Positions 47,345-62,846 of a stretch of DNA of 64,000 bases are shown piece after piece. A program made the translations under genes and the position numbers. The notes under the pieces are model-generated. The model made no database searches, had not been told where the DNA came from, and saw only the letters and a list, made by a program, of their open reading frames with translations. Source of the DNA: Quadrisphaera sp. DSM 44207 (GTDB lineage Bacteria > Actinomycetota > Actinomycetes > Actinomycetales > Quadrisphaeraceae); contig NZ_FNKA01000003.1 of assembly GCF_900101335.1 (NCBI RefSeq), forward strand, positions 496,001 to 560,000. The letters are read 5' to 3'. Each line of letters opens with the position of its first letter. Within the stretch, counting starts at the first letter, position 1.

Positions 47345-48745
47345 TCAGTGCCGGTCCTGGCGCGGCATGACCACCTCCTGGACGACGAGCAGCACGCCCG
47401 CCGCCACCGGGATCGCGATCAGCGCGCCGAGCAGCCCGAGCAGGCTGCCGCCGGCGAGGGCGGCCACGAGCGCGAGCGTGCCGGGCACCGAGACCGTGCG
47501 CTGCATCACCCGCGGCGCGATGACGTAGTTCTCGAACTGCTGGTAGGCGATGAACCACACGGCCAGCACCACCGCGGCCGTGACCGACGTGAAGAGCGCG
47601 ACCGCGACGGCGACCACGGCGCCCAGCGTCGCCCCCACCAGCGGGATCAGGCCCACCACCGTGACGACGAGGGCCAGCGCCGCGGAGTACGGCACGCCCA
47701 GCACGGTCAGGAGCACGAAGGTCAGGACGCCGTTGATGGCGGCGATGCTCACCTGGCCGATGACGTAGCCGCCGATGCGGCGGATCACCTCGTCGCCCAG
47801 CAGCTGCACGCGGCGGCGGCGCGAGGCCGGCACGAGCCGGTAGACGGTGCCGGTGATGCCGCGCAGCGAGGCGAGGAAGTACAGGGTCAGCACGAGCACC
47901 GTCAGGACGCTGGCGACCCCGGACGCCACGGCCCGCCCGGCGCCGTAGATGCCGCCGAAGACGGTGGACAGGGTCTGCCCGCTGGCCAGGCGCGCCTGCA
48001 GCTCCGACTGCAGGCGCTCGGTGAACCGGTACTCGCGGTCCAGCGCGGCCAGGCGCTCGTTGCGCTGGATGCTCTCGGTGAGGTCCTGCACGTAGGTGGG
48101 CGCCTGCGCGGTCAGCTCGGTCAGCTGGGCGACCACGGGCGGCACGACCGCCGAGAAGAACGCGGCGCACAGGCCGACCAGCGCGACGAAGACGACGCCG
48201 ATCGCCAGCGGGCGGGGCAGGTCGTGGCGCTGCAGCCACCGCACCACCGGGTCCAGCCCCAGCGCCAGGAACATGGAGACGGCCACGAGGGTCAGGACCG
48301 CGGACAGCTGCCCGAGCAGCTGCACGATGGCGTAGGCGAGCAGCACGCCGAGGGCGCCGGTGAAGCCGAGGTAGAACGGGTGGGAGCGGTTCAGGGGCCT
48401 GCCGGGCTCCCCGTAGCGCCCCGCGCGGCGCCGCTCGACGAACGGCGACTCCCCGCCCGTGCCGACGCCCGTGCCGACGCCCGTGCCGGCGCCCGGCCCG
48501 CCGCCCTCGGTCCCGGCGGTGCCGCTCCCGCCGTCCGGCGGCGCGCTCGCCAGCTCCCCGCGCAGCAGCTGGTCGAGGGTGGGGTGGTCCGCGCGCGGCG
48601 GGGCGGGCAGGTGCACGGTGGGCGGCCAGCGGTGCGCGCGCGCCCCGGCCTCCGGCCGGCCGCGCCACGCGGCCGCGCCCGCCCGCAGCGCCGCCGCGGC
48701 GCGCCGCACCGGCACCCGCGAGCGCCGGCGCCCCGCAGAGTCCAC
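47345..48745 (-). CDS. AI-2E family transporter
   Basis: 466 aa from GTG 48745. The first 120 residues are disordered, with a repeated GTGVGTGVGTG stretch. Then come eight membrane helices of the AI-2E/TqsA family: HPFYLGFTGALGVLLAYAIV, ALGLDPVVRWLQRHDLPRPL, the long periplasmic segment, VLTLYFLASLRGITGTVYRL, and the C-terminal PRVMQRTVSVPGTLALVAAL. Members export autoinducer-2 or act as Na+/H+ antiporters; which applies here is unknown. A TACCGT box lies 6 nt upstream of the start codon. Confidence 0.92.
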   Translation of the reverse strand: MDSAGRRRSRVPVRRAAAALRAGAAAWRGRPEAGARAHRWPPTVHLPAPPRADHPTLDQLLRGELASAPPDGGSGTAGTEGGGPGAGTGVGTGVGTGGESPFVERRRAGRYGEPGRPLNRSHPFYLGFTGALGVLLAYAIVQLLGQLSAVLTLVAVSMFLALGLDPVVRWLQRHDLPRPLAIGVVFVALVGLCAAFFSAVVPPVVAQLTELTAQAPTYVQDLTESIQRNERLAALDREYRFTERLQSELQARLASGQTLSTVFGGIYGAGRAVASGVASVLTVLVLTLYFLASLRGITGTVYRLVPASRRRRVQLLGDEVIRRIGGYVIGQVSIAAINGVLTFVLLTVLGVPYSAALALVVTVVGLIPLVGATLGAVVAVAVALFTSVTAAVVLAVWFIAYQQFENYVIAPRVMQRTVSVPGTLALVAALAGGSLLGLLGALIAIPVAAGVLLVVQEVVMPRQDRH

Positions 48746-48751
48746 GGCCGG

Positions 48752-48808
48752 ACGGTAGCGCGAGCGCGGCGCGCGCAGGGCCGGTCGGCCGGGAGCGGCA
48801 CCTACAGT
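48752..48808. promoter_or_regulatory. Divergent -10 boxes of the AI-2E and thiamine-binding-type genes
   Basis: On the minus strand TACCGT (48752-48757) is followed by 6 nt and the AI-2E GTG. On the plus strand TACAGT (48803-48808) is followed by 7 nt and ATG 48816. Neither start codon has a clear ribosome site, so both mRNAs are probably leaderless. Confidence 0.5.
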
Positions 48809-48815
48809 GGGGCCC

Positions 48816-49136
48816 ATGCTCCTCGCCTTCTCCGTGGCACCGATGGGCTCGGGCGACTCGGTCAGCGCGGCGGTCGCCGACGCCGTCCGGGTGGTGCGCG
48901 ACTCGGGCCTGCCGCACCGCACCGACGCGATGTTCACCACGCTCGAGGGCGAGTGGGACGAGTGCATGGACGTCGTGCGCCGCGCCTGCGAGGCCGCCGG
49001 CCGGCACGGCGAGCGGGTCTCCCTGGTGCTCAAGGCGGACGTCCGGCCCGGGCGCACGGGGGAGATGCAGGCCAAGCTCGACCGCCTCGACGCCGCCCTG
49101 GAGCGCGCCGAGGGCGAGCCCGGGCGCGGCCAGTGA
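48816..49136 (+). CDS. MTH1187/YkoF-type thiamine-binding family protein
   Basis: 106 aa. Short ferredoxin-like fold with LLAFSVAPMGSGDSVSAAVADA, LPHRTDAMFTTLEGEWDECM and RVSLVLKADVRPGR, the MTH1187 family signature. Archaeal and bacterial members bind thiamine-like ligands; cytoplasmic, role uncertain. Leads a three-gene unit in which each stop codon overlaps the next start codon by 4 bp. Confidence 0.88.
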   Translation: MLLAFSVAPMGSGDSVSAAVADAVRVVRDSGLPHRTDAMFTTLEGEWDECMDVVRRACEAAGRHGERVSLVLKADVRPGRTGEMQAKLDRLDAALERAEGEPGRGQ

Positions 49137-49807
49137 GGCGCCTGGCGCTGCCCCGGCCCGTCGCGCTCGCCGTCCTCGTCCTCGGCCTGCTGGCCGCGCT
49201 GGCCGCCCTCGCCCTGACGACGGTCGCCCGCCCGACGCAGACCCTGACGGCGACGGCGGCTCCGGGCGGGCGGGCGCCGCTGGTGCTGACGGCCCCCGGG
49301 GTGCTGGAGAGCCGCCCCGGTCCCGTCACCGTCACCGCCCGCGGCGAGGGGGACGTCCTGCTCGCCGTCGGGCGCGAGGACGACGTGCTGGCCTGGGCGG
49401 GGGACGCCGCGCGCACCACGCTCACGCGGCTGTCCGGGCCCGAGGTGCTGGCCGTCGAGACGGCGCCGGGGGCCTCGACGGCGCCCGACCCCGAGGGCTC
49501 GGACCTGTGGGTGCAGGAGGCCAGCGGTCAGGGCAGCGCGTCCCTGACCCACGACGCGCCCGACGGCGCGTGGCTGCTGCTCGTGGCCGGGGACGGCACG
49601 GGCCCGGCGCCGCAGGAGGTGAGCCTGGCGTGGCAGGAGGAGGCCGCGCCGACCTGGGCGCTGCCCGTGCTGGTCGCGGGCCTGCTGCTCGCCCTCCTCG
49701 GCGCGGCGTCCCTGCTCGCCCGGCGGCGGCCCGCGCCCGCGCCCGCGGCTCAGGAGCCGGTGCCGGTCGGCAGCCGCCCCGCCGGCGGGCGGGAGGACGC
49801 GCCGTGA
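49133..49807 (+). CDS. Membrane-anchored hypothetical protein with external beta domain
   Basis: 224 aa. N-terminal membrane helix (VALAVLVLGLLAALAALAL), an extracytoplasmic Thr/Val/Gly-rich beta-type domain (LVLTAPGVLESRPGPVTVTA, VLLAVGREDDVLAWAG), a C-terminal helix (LPVLVAGLLLALLGAASLLA) and a basic/Pro tail. Family known only as hypothetical to me. GTGA overlaps on both sides link it with the genes before and after. Confidence 0.75.
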   Translation: MRRLALPRPVALAVLVLGLLAALAALALTTVARPTQTLTATAAPGGRAPLVLTAPGVLESRPGPVTVTARGEGDVLLAVGREDDVLAWAGDAARTTLTRLSGPEVLAVETAPGASTAPDPEGSDLWVQEASGQGSASLTHDAPDGAWLLLVAGDGTGPAPQEVSLAWQEEAAPTWALPVLVAGLLLALLGAASLLARRRPAPAPAAQEPVPVGSRPAGGREDAP

Positions 49808-50796
49808 GCCGCGGACGCCGGGTGCTGGCGGGTCTCGCGCTCGCCGCCGCGCTGGGTGCGTCCGGGTGCGCGGCGGACGTGCCGGCGCCCCGCCCGCAGG
49901 AGGACGCCGGACCGGTGCCGGCGGTGACCGCGGGCCAGGTCGACCGCGTGCTGGAGGACCTGGGCGCCGCACTGGCGGCCGGGGACGCCGCGCTCGACCC
50001 CGCAGCCCTGCAGGCGCGCGTCGACGGCGCCGCGCTGCAGACGCGCCTGGCCGGGTACGCCGTGCGCGCGGGGCAGGCCACCGCGGCGCAGCCCGCGCCG
50101 CTGGTGGGCGAGCAGCTGCTCGAGGCGGTGCCCGCGAGCGGCCCGTGGCCGCGCTGGTTCACCACCGTCACCGAGCCCACCGACGGCGCCGTGCCGCAGC
50201 TGCTCGTGCTGACGCAGGCGGGCCCGCGCGACCCCTACCGCCTGACCTCCTCGGCGACCCTGCTGCCGGGCACCACGCTGCCCGAGCTGGCGCTGCAGGA
50301 CGGCGTCGCCCTGACCGCGGCCGCGAGCGACGCCGCCGGGCTGTCCGCCAGCCCGGCGGACGCGCTCGCGCACTACGCGGACGTGCTCACCGGCGGCGGC
50401 GCCAGCCAGTGGGCCGCCGGCACCGCCGACGACGCGCTGCGCCAGCAGGTGACCTCCGAGCAGGACGCCGAGCGCGCCGCCGTCTCCCAGTACTTCGCGT
50501 ACGCGGTCGCGCACACCCCGCGCGAGGGGGCGGCGTGGGCGCTGCGCACGCAGGACGGCGGCGCCCTGGTCGTCGGCGTCCTCGACGCCACCCGCACCTT
50601 CACGCCCAACGCTCCGGGCATCCGCCAGGTGCTGCCCGAGGACCTCGCGGTGCTCGCCGGCCGCCCGGACGCCCCGTCGGGCTCGACCGTGACGACGGCC
50701 ACCGCGGTCGCGCTGCACGTGCCGCCCGCCGGCTCGGACCAGCAGCTGCGGCTCGTCGCCGCCAGCCGCGGCCTCGTCGGCATCCAGGTCGCCTGA
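49804..50796 (+). CDS. Hypothetical lipoprotein
   Basis: 330 aa. Signal peptide and lipobox (RRVLAGLALAAALGASGCAAD), then an alpha/beta secreted domain with LLEAVPASGPWPRWFTTVTE, LVLTQAGPRDPYRLTSSATL and DALAHYADVLTGG. Actinobacteria have a conserved lipoprotein of this type before a YbbN-like gene; function unknown, perhaps envelope quality control in view of the thioredoxin-TPR neighbour. Coupled to the preceding gene by a 4-bp overlap. Confidence 0.78.
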   Translation: MSRGRRVLAGLALAAALGASGCAADVPAPRPQEDAGPVPAVTAGQVDRVLEDLGAALAAGDAALDPAALQARVDGAALQTRLAGYAVRAGQATAAQPAPLVGEQLLEAVPASGPWPRWFTTVTEPTDGAVPQLLVLTQAGPRDPYRLTSSATLLPGTTLPELALQDGVALTAAASDAAGLSASPADALAHYADVLTGGGASQWAAGTADDALRQQVTSEQDAERAAVSQYFAYAVAHTPREGAAWALRTQDGGALVVGVLDATRTFTPNAPGIRQVLPEDLAVLAGRPDAPSGSTVTTATAVALHVPPAGSDQQLRLVAASRGLVGIQVA

Positions 50797-50847
50797 GGGC
50801 GCCGCCCTGCGCCGAGCGCCGCGGGGCGGGTGCGCGAGGATGGAGGC

Positions 50848-51840
50848 ATGAGCACGCCTGCCTCCCCGCCCGGTCCGCGGATCGACCTGCGGGGCGCCGT
50901 GGACCTGTCCGGGCTCGCCCGCCGTCCCGCCCCCGCCGCCGCGCCCCCCGCGGCGCCGGGCGGCGCGCCCGCCGGGCCCGCGGCGCCCGCAGGGCCGGAC
51001 GCCGACGCGGGTGCCGGCCTCCGCGTCGTCATGGACGTCACCGACGCCTCCTTCCCGGCGCTCGTGCAGCTGTCGGCCCAGGTGCCCGTCGTCGTCGACC
51101 TGTGGGCGACGTGGTGCGGCCCGTGCAAGCAGCTCTCGCCCGTGCTGGAGAGGCTCGCGGAGGAGTTCGAGGGCCGGTTCCTCCTCGCCAAGGTCGACGT
51201 CGACGCCAATCCGCAGACCGCGGCGGCGTTCCAGGTGCAGTCGATCCCGAGCGTGGTGGCGATCCTGCGCGGCCAGCCGGTGCCGCTGTTCCAGGGCGCC
51301 TACCCCGAGCCGCAGGTGCGCCAGGTGCTCGAGGAGCTGCTGCGGGTCGCCGAGGCCAACGGCGTCACCGGCCGCGTGCCGGCAGACGGCGCGCAGGCGC
51401 CGGCCGTCGAGGACGAGGAGCCCCCGCTGCCGCCGCTGCACCAGGAGGCGTACGACGCCATCGAGCGCGACGACCTCGACGGCGCCGCCGACGCCTACCG
51501 GCGCGCCCTGGCCGAGTCCCCCGCCGACGACCTGGCGCGGGCCGGCCTGGCGCAGGTGGAGCTGATGCGCCGCACCCGCGGGGCCGACCTGGACGCCGCC
51601 CGCGCCGCGGCGGCCGCCGCACCGGGCGACGTCGACGCCCAGCTGCTCGTCGCCGACCTCGACGTCCTCGGCGGGCACGTCGAGGACGCGATCTCCCGCC
51701 TCGTGGACCTCGTGCGGGTCACGGCCGGCGACGAGCGCGAGCGCGTGCGCCAGCACCTGCTCGGCCTGTTCGAGGTGGTCGGCGCGGGCGACCCGCGCGT
51801 GGCCGCCGGCCGCCGCGCGCTGGCGGGCGCCCTGTTCTGA
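50848..51840 (+). CDS. Thioredoxin-TPR co-chaperone (YbbN/CnoX-like)
   Basis: 330 aa from ATG 50848. Ala/Pro-rich N-terminus, thioredoxin domain at about 60-170 with active site LWATWCGPCKQLSPVLERLA (CGPC), then TPR-like helices about 190-320 (LDGAADAYRRALAESPADD, LLVADLDVLGGHVEDAISRL). YbbN/CnoX proteins hand clients to DnaK and GroEL and protect thiols under oxidative stress in the cytoplasm. Converges with glgB. Confidence 0.92.
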   Translation: MSTPASPPGPRIDLRGAVDLSGLARRPAPAAAPPAAPGGAPAGPAAPAGPDADAGAGLRVVMDVTDASFPALVQLSAQVPVVVDLWATWCGPCKQLSPVLERLAEEFEGRFLLAKVDVDANPQTAAAFQVQSIPSVVAILRGQPVPLFQGAYPEPQVRQVLEELLRVAEANGVTGRVPADGAQAPAVEDEEPPLPPLHQEAYDAIERDDLDGAADAYRRALAESPADDLARAGLAQVELMRRTRGADLDAARAAAAAAPGDVDAQLLVADLDVLGGHVEDAISRLVDLVRVTAGDERERVRQHLLGLFEVVGAGDPRVAAGRRALAGALF

Positions 51841-51874
51841 GCCCGCGGGCCGCCGGCGGGCGCGACGAGGCGCG

Positions 51875-55885
<4,011 letters not shown>

Positions 55886-56021
55886 GCCGCCACCCTTCCA
55901 CGCAGGGTCCGGCGTCGCACCGCGTTGATCAGCCGGGGTGACCCGCGGTGGACGGCCGGGGCGACCGCGCCGCGCCGGCGCGCGCGGCGTCCCGACTGGG
56001 CGGCGTCGTGCCCGTCCCGCC

Positions 56022-56076
56022 TGAGCACGGGGGCGCCCAGTGCCCGTAGGAGTAGCACTGGGCGCCCCCGTGCTCA
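56022..56076 (-). terminator. 22-bp perfect hairpin between treS and maltokinase
   Basis: Arms 56022-56043 and 56055-56076 pair without mismatch over an 11-nt loop (CCGTAGGAGTA). It lies in the 260-bp gap after the treS stop codon and could end or attenuate transcription before maltokinase-glgB. The arm begins TGAGCACGGGGG and resembles the 2850-2930 repeat. Confidence 0.65.
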
Positions 56077-56145
56077 CCAGGGGCGGTGAGGGCGCGCGCG
56101 GTATCAGCGGGGCGCGCGGTATCAGCGGTGCGAGGGCGCGCGGGG

Positions 56146-57852
<1,707 letters not shown>

Positions 57853-57856
57853 CGGT

Positions 57857-60169
57857 TCAGCTCCTCTGGGCGGTCGGGGCGGCGGCCTGCCGGGCAGGCG
57901 GGACGACGTGGATCACGTGGGCGGAGCGGCCCGGCCCCAGCTCGACGTAGCTGTGCTCGGACCAGGTGTAGGTCTCGCCGGAGAGCAGGTCGCGGGCGGA
58001 GAACGCGTCCGACCACTGCAGCCCGAGGGCCGGCATGTCCAGGTGCACCGTCGTGCCCCGGTAGGAGTGCGGGTCGAGGTTGACCGCGACGAGGACGACG
58101 TCCTGCACGCCCGTGGGGCAGTGCTCGGCGGGCACGCGCCGGGAGTAGACGAGGAAGGAGTCGTCGTCGGCGCGGTGGAAGACCAGCCCGCGCAGCCGCT
58201 GCAGCGCCGGGTGGGCCCGGCGGGCCTCGTTGAGCAGCGTCAGCAGCGGCGCGAGGCTGCGCCCCTGCGCGACGGCGGCCTCGAAGGGGCGCGGCTTGAA
58301 CTCGTACTTCTCGTTGTCGACCTGCTCCTGGGCGCCGGGGCGGGCGACGTTCTCGACGAGCTCGTAGCCGCTGTAGATGCCGTACGTCGGCACGGCGGTC
58401 GCGGCGATCACCGCCCGCAGCGCGAACGCCGCCGGCCCGCCGTACTGCATGGAGGGCGTGAGGATGTCGTGCGTGGTCGGCCAGAAGCTCGGCCGCAGGT
58501 GGTCCGCCGTCCCAGGGCGTCCGTCGGGGCCGATCTCGTCGGCGCCGTGCGTGAGCTCCGTGAGGTACTCGGTCAGCTCCTGCCGGGTCTCGCGCCACGT
58601 GTAGTACGTGTAGGACTGCGCGAAGCCGACCTTCGCCAGCGCGCTCATCATCGCCGGCTTCGTGAACGCCTCGGAGAGGAACAGCACGTCGGGGTGCTGA
58701 TCGCGCACCCGCGCGATCAGCCACTCCCAGAACTCCACCGGCTTGGTGTGCGGGTTGTCGACGCGGAAGAGCGTCACCCCGTGCTCGACCCACAGCAGGA
58801 CGACGCGCAGCACCTCCGCGTACAGGCCCTGCGGGTCGCGGTCGAAGGACAGCGGGTAGATGTCCTGGTACTTCTTCGGCGGGTTCTCCGCGTACGCGAT
58901 CGTGCCGTCGGCGCGCACGACGAACCACTCCGGGTGCTCCCGCACCCACGGGTGGTCCGGCGAGCACTGCAGCGCCAGGTCCAGGGCCACCTCCAGGCCC
59001 AGCTCGCGGGCCCGGGCGACGAAGGCGTCGAAGTCCTCGAAGGTGCCCAGCTCGGGGTGGATCGCGTCGTGGCCGCCGTCGGCCGAGCCGATCGCGTACG
59101 GGGAGCCGGGGTCGCCCTCGAGCGCGACGAGGGTGTTGTTGCGGCCCTTGCGGTGCGTGGTGCCGATCGGGTGGATCGGGGTCAGGTACGCCACGTCGAA
59201 GCCCATCGCGGCGATCGCGGGCAGCCGCTGCGCGGCGGTGCGCAGCGTGCCGGAGACCCAGCGGCCGCTCTCCTCGTCGAGGCGGGCGCCCTCGGAGCGG
59301 GGGAAGAACTCGTACCAGGCGCCCACCAGGGCCCGCTCGCGCTCGACGCGCAGGCGCTGCGCCGGGCCGGCGGTGACCAGCTCGCGCACCGGACGGCGCT
59401 GCAGCGCCCCCTGCACCTGCGGGGAGGTGCCGGCGGCCAGGCGCGCCGCGGGCGGCCGGTCGGCGTCGCGCAGGGCCGTGACGGCGTCGCGCAGGCGGGC
59501 GGCGTCCTCGGGGTCGCGGCCGGGATCGGCGGCGGCGCGCTCGAGCAGGTTCGCGCCCTCGACGAGCATGAGCTCGGTGTCGACGTCGGCCGCGACCTTG
59601 ATCGTCGCGTCGTGCTCCCACGTGCCGTACGGGTCGGACCAGCCCTCGACGCGGAAGGTCCAGTCGCCGGGGGCGTCGGGGACCACCCACGCCTCGTAGC
59701 GGTCGGTGCCCGGGGCGAGCAGGCGCATGCGCGCGCTCGCGTGCTCGGTGCCGTCGGGGCGCACGAGCACGGCCGTGGCGGCGACGGCGTCGTGGCCCTC
59801 GCGGAAGACCGTCGCGCGCACGGGCACCGCCTCGCCGACGACGGCCTTGGCGGGCCAGCGGCCGCAGTCCACGGACGGCGTGGTGCTCAGCACGGGGATG
59901 CGCCCGATGGCCGTGCCCGGGGGGAAGGAGCGCCCGTCCGCCGCGCCGTCCGCCGCCCCGTCCGCGGTGCCGGTGCCGGCGCTCGCGCCCTCGACCGCCC
60001 GGGCGCGCGAGGCGCGGGTGCGGGTCCCGGCGGCGGGCGCCTGCCCGCCGTCCGCGGCCCTCGCCCTGCGGGTGCGTCGCGCGGGGACCTCCGCCGCCGC
60101 CGCGTCGTCCCTGCCCGCTGCGCCCTCGGCTCCGTCGTGCGTGGTCGTGCCCGTGGGTCCCTCGCTCAC
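57857..60169 (-). CDS. glgE: Alpha-1,4-glucan:maltose-1-phosphate maltosyltransferase
   Basis: 770 aa; the core starts near residue 85 ([20 protein letters not shown]) after an Ala/Arg/Thr-rich extension. GH13_3 motifs: [19 protein letters not shown], nucleophile Asp in [12 protein letters not shown], Glu in [13 protein letters not shown] and Asp in [14 protein letters not shown]. It adds maltosyl units from maltose-1-phosphate to linear alpha-glucan. First gene of the glgE-treS-(mak-glgB) unit, divergent from glgP. Confidence 0.96.
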   Translation of the reverse strand: MSEGPTGTTTHDGAEGAAGRDDAAAAEVPARRTRRARAADGGQAPAAGTRTRASRARAVEGASAGTGTADGAADGAADGRSFPPGTAIGRIPVLSTTPSVDCGRWPAKAVVGEAVPVRATVFREGHDAVAATAVLVRPDGTEHASARMRLLAPGTDRYEAWVVPDAPGDWTFRVEGWSDPYGTWEHDATIKVAADVDTELMLVEGANLLERAAADPGRDPEDAARLRDAVTALRDADRPPAARLAAGTSPQVQGALQRRPVRELVTAGPAQRLRVERERALVGAWYEFFPRSEGARLDEESGRWVSGTLRTAAQRLPAIAAMGFDVAYLTPIHPIGTTHRKGRNNTLVALEGDPGSPYAIGSADGGHDAIHPELGTFEDFDAFVARARELGLEVALDLALQCSPDHPWVREHPEWFVVRADGTIAYAENPPKKYQDIYPLSFDRDPQGLYAEVLRVVLLWVEHGVTLFRVDNPHTKPVEFWEWLIARVRDQHPDVLFLSEAFTKPAMMSALAKVGFAQSYTYYTWRETRQELTEYLTELTHGADEIGPDGRPGTADHLRPSFWPTTHDILTPSMQYGGPAAFALRAVIAATAVPTYGIYSGYELVENVARPGAQEQVDNEKYEFKPRPFEAAVAQGRSLAPLLTLLNEARRAHPALQRLRGLVFHRADDDSFLVYSRRVPAEHCPTGVQDVVLVAVNLDPHSYRGTTVHLDMPALGLQWSDAFSARDLLSGETYTWSEHSYVELGPGRSAHVIHVVPPARQAAAPTAQRS

Positions 60170-60177
60170 GGGGGGAG

Positions 60178-60212
60178 AACCTACCCCGCGCCCCGCCCGA
60201 CTGTTCTAGGTT
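60178..60212. promoter_or_regulatory. Mirror-image leaderless promoters of glgE and glgP
   Basis: The 51-bp gap holds TAGGTT on both strands: minus at 60178-60183, 8 nt before the glgE GTG, and plus at 60207-60212, 8 nt before the glgP GTG. Neither gene has a Shine-Dalgarno sequence. The -35 region of each would overlap or abut the -10 of the other. Confidence 0.6.
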
Positions 60213-60220
60213 CGTCCCTC

Positions 60221-62776
60221 GTGAGAGCCATCCGCCGCTTCACCGTCCGCACGGTGCTGCCCACCCCCCTCGCTGCCCTCGGCGAGCTCGCGAGCAACCT
60301 CCGCTGGTCCTGGCACCCGCCGACCCGCGACCTGTTCGCCGGCCTCGACCCCGCCCGCTGGGACGCCGTCCGCCACGACCCGATCGCCCTGCTCGGCGCC
60401 CTGCCGCCGGAGCGGCTGGAGGAGCTCGCGGCCGACGCGGGCACCGTCTCCGCCGTCGAGGCCGCCGCCGCGGACCTGCACCGCTACCTGTCCGAGCCGC
60501 GCTGGTACCAGGGCCTGGACGACGCGCCGGCGTCCATCGCGTACTTCTCCCCGGAGTTCGGCATCACCACGGTGCTGCCGCAGTACTCCGGCGGCCTCGG
60601 CATCCTCGCCGGGGACCACCTCAAGGCCGCCTCCGACCTCGGCGTCCCGATCGTCGGCGTCGGCCTGCTGTACAAGGCCGGCTACTTCGAGCAGTCCTTC
60701 AGCCGCGACGGCTGGCAGACCGAGACCTACCCCGTCCAGGACCCCGACGACCTGCCGCTGGCGCTGCTGCGCGAGGCCGACGGCGCTCCCGCCCTGATCT
60801 CGGTGCAGCTGCCCGGCGGGCGCACCCTGGACGCGCACGTGTGGCGGGCCGACGTCGGGCGCGTGCCGCTGCTGCTGCTCGACTCCGACGTGCCGAGCAA
60901 CGACGAGGCCGCCGCCGGCGTGACCGACCGCCTCTACGGCGGCGGCGGCGAGCACCGCCTGCAGCAGGAGATGCTCCTCGGCATCGGCGGCGTGCGGGCC
61001 CTGCGCCTGTGGTCGCGGCTGTCCGGGGCCCCGGACCCGGCCGTGCACCACATGAACGAGGGCCACGCCGGCTTCCTGGGCCTCGAGCGCATCCGCGAGC
61101 TGATCGACGCCGGCCTGTCCTTCGACGAAGCCGCCGAGGGCGTGCGCGCCAGCACCGTGTTCACCACGCACACCCCGGTGCCGGCCGGCATCGACCGCTT
61201 CGGGCGCGACCAGGTGCAGCGCTTCCTCGGCGAGTCCGGTGTGCTCGGGGCGGTGCCGATGGAGCGCGTGCTCGCCCTGGGCGCCGAGGACTACCCCGGC
61301 GGCGAGGCCACGGTGTTCAACATGGCCGTCATGGGCCTGCGCCTGGCCCAGCGCGCCAACGGCGTCTCGCAGCTGCACGGGCACGTGAGCCGGGGCATGT
61401 TCTCCGGCCTGTGGCCGGGCTTCGACGAGGAGGAGACGCCCATCACCTCCATCACGAACGGCGTGCACGCGCCGACGTGGGTGGACCGGCGCGTCGGCGA
61501 CCTGCTGCGCGAGGCCGGCGGCGGGGACGACGTCTCCGACCAGGCCGCGGCGGCGCCGCGCGTGGCGCCGTCCGCCCTGTGGGCCGCGCGGCGCCAGATG
61601 CGCGAGCAGCTCGTGCTCGACGCCCGCCGCCGCGTGCGCGCGTCCTGGCTGCGCCGCGGCGCGACGTCCGCGGAGCTGGGCTGGGTCGACGACGTGCTCG
61701 ACCCGGACGTGCTGACCATCGGCTTCGCCCGGCGCGTGCCGACGTACAAGCGCCTGACCCTGATGCTGCGCGACCCGCAGCGGCTCAAGGCGCTGCTGAC
61801 GCACCCGACCCGCCCGGTGCAGCTGGTCATCGCCGGGAAGTCGCACCCGGCGGACGACTCGGGCAAGCGGCTGCTGCAGAAGATGGTGCAGTTCGCCGAC
61901 GAGCACGACGTGCGCCACCGGATCGTGGTGCTGCCGAACTACGACATCGGCATGGCGCAGATCCTCTACCCCGGCTGCGACGTGTGGCTGAACAACCCGC
62001 TGCGCCCGCTGGAGGCGTCCGGCACCTCGGGGATGAAGGCGGCGCTGAACGGCTGCCTGAACCTGTCGATCCTCGACGGGTGGTGGGACGAGTGGTTCGA
62101 CGGCGAGAACGGCTGGGCGATCCCCACCGCGGACGGCGTCGACGACCCCGACCGCCGCGACGAGCTCGAGGCCGCCGCGCTGTACGACCTCGTCGAGACG
62201 CAGGTCGCGCCGCGCTTCTACGACCGCGACGAGGACGGGCTGCCCGGGCGGTGGCTGGAGATGGTCGGGCACACGCTGCACACGCTGGCGCCGAAGGTGC
62301 AGGCCACGCGCATGGTCTCCCAGTACGTGCAGGAGCTGTACCAGCCGGCGGCGCGCAGCGGCGAGCAGCTGGCGGCGTCGTCCTGGAGCGGGGCGAGGGA
62401 CCTGGCGCAGTGGAAGCAGCGCGTGCGCGCCGCGTGGCCGGGCGTGCGGGTCGACCACGTGGACTCCAGCGGCCTGGGGGACGTCGCCGAGGTCGGCGAG
62501 GTGCTGTGCGTCTCGGCGTACGTCTCCCTCGGCGACCTGTCGCCGCAGGACGTCGACGTGCAGGTCGTGCACGGGCGCGTCACGGAGGCCGACGAGCTGG
62601 TCGACACGGCGCAGCAGTCGCTCGACGTCGCCGAGGCGTACGAGGACGGGCGCTACCAGTTCGCCGGCGAGGTCGTGCTGCGGCGCACCGGGCCGTTCGG
62701 GTACACGGTGCGGGTGCTGCCGCGCCACGACGGGGCCGCCGGCCCGGCGCACACGGCGCTGGTCACGAACGCCTGA
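60221..62776 (+). CDS. glgP: Alpha-glucan phosphorylase (GlgP/MalP family)
   Basis: 851 aa, the type with an N-terminal DUF3417 region (FTVRTVLPTPLAALGELASN, LRWSWHPPTRDLF). Catalytic domain: AYFSPEFGITTVLPQYSGGL, HHMNEGHAGFLGLERI, FTTHTPVPAGIDRF, TNGVHAPTWVDRRVGDLL, and the PLP-binding Lys in EASGTSGMKAALNG (about 606). It releases glucose-1-phosphate from alpha-glucan and so opposes the GlgE pathway encoded on the other strand. Confidence 0.95.
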   Translation: MRAIRRFTVRTVLPTPLAALGELASNLRWSWHPPTRDLFAGLDPARWDAVRHDPIALLGALPPERLEELAADAGTVSAVEAAAADLHRYLSEPRWYQGLDDAPASIAYFSPEFGITTVLPQYSGGLGILAGDHLKAASDLGVPIVGVGLLYKAGYFEQSFSRDGWQTETYPVQDPDDLPLALLREADGAPALISVQLPGGRTLDAHVWRADVGRVPLLLLDSDVPSNDEAAAGVTDRLYGGGGEHRLQQEMLLGIGGVRALRLWSRLSGAPDPAVHHMNEGHAGFLGLERIRELIDAGLSFDEAAEGVRASTVFTTHTPVPAGIDRFGRDQVQRFLGESGVLGAVPMERVLALGAEDYPGGEATVFNMAVMGLRLAQRANGVSQLHGHVSRGMFSGLWPGFDEEETPITSITNGVHAPTWVDRRVGDLLREAGGGDDVSDQAAAAPRVAPSALWAARRQMREQLVLDARRRVRASWLRRGATSAELGWVDDVLDPDVLTIGFARRVPTYKRLTLMLRDPQRLKALLTHPTRPVQLVIAGKSHPADDSGKRLLQKMVQFADEHDVRHRIVVLPNYDIGMAQILYPGCDVWLNNPLRPLEASGTSGMKAALNGCLNLSILDGWWDEWFDGENGWAIPTADGVDDPDRRDELEAAALYDLVETQVAPRFYDRDEDGLPGRWLEMVGHTLHTLAPKVQATRMVSQYVQELYQPAARSGEQLAASSWSGARDLAQWKQRVRAAWPGVRVDHVDSSGLGDVAEVGEVLCVSAYVSLGDLSPQDVDVQVVHGRVTEADELVDTAQQSLDVAEAYEDGRYQFAGEVVLRRTGPFGYTVRVLPRHDGAAGPAHTALVTNA

Positions 62777-62794
62777 GGACCCCCCCGGTCCGGC

Positions 62795-62828
62795 GCGGCC
62801 CCGGTCCCCTCGAGGGGACTGGGGCCGC
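62795..62828 (+). terminator. 15-bp hairpin after glgP
   Basis: GCGGCCCCGGTCCCC (62795-62809) pairs with 62814-62828 over TCGA, with one G-U pair, 18 nt after the glgP stop codon. No T run. Confidence 0.75.
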
Positions 62829-62846
62829 GTGCGTTGCTGCTGCGAG

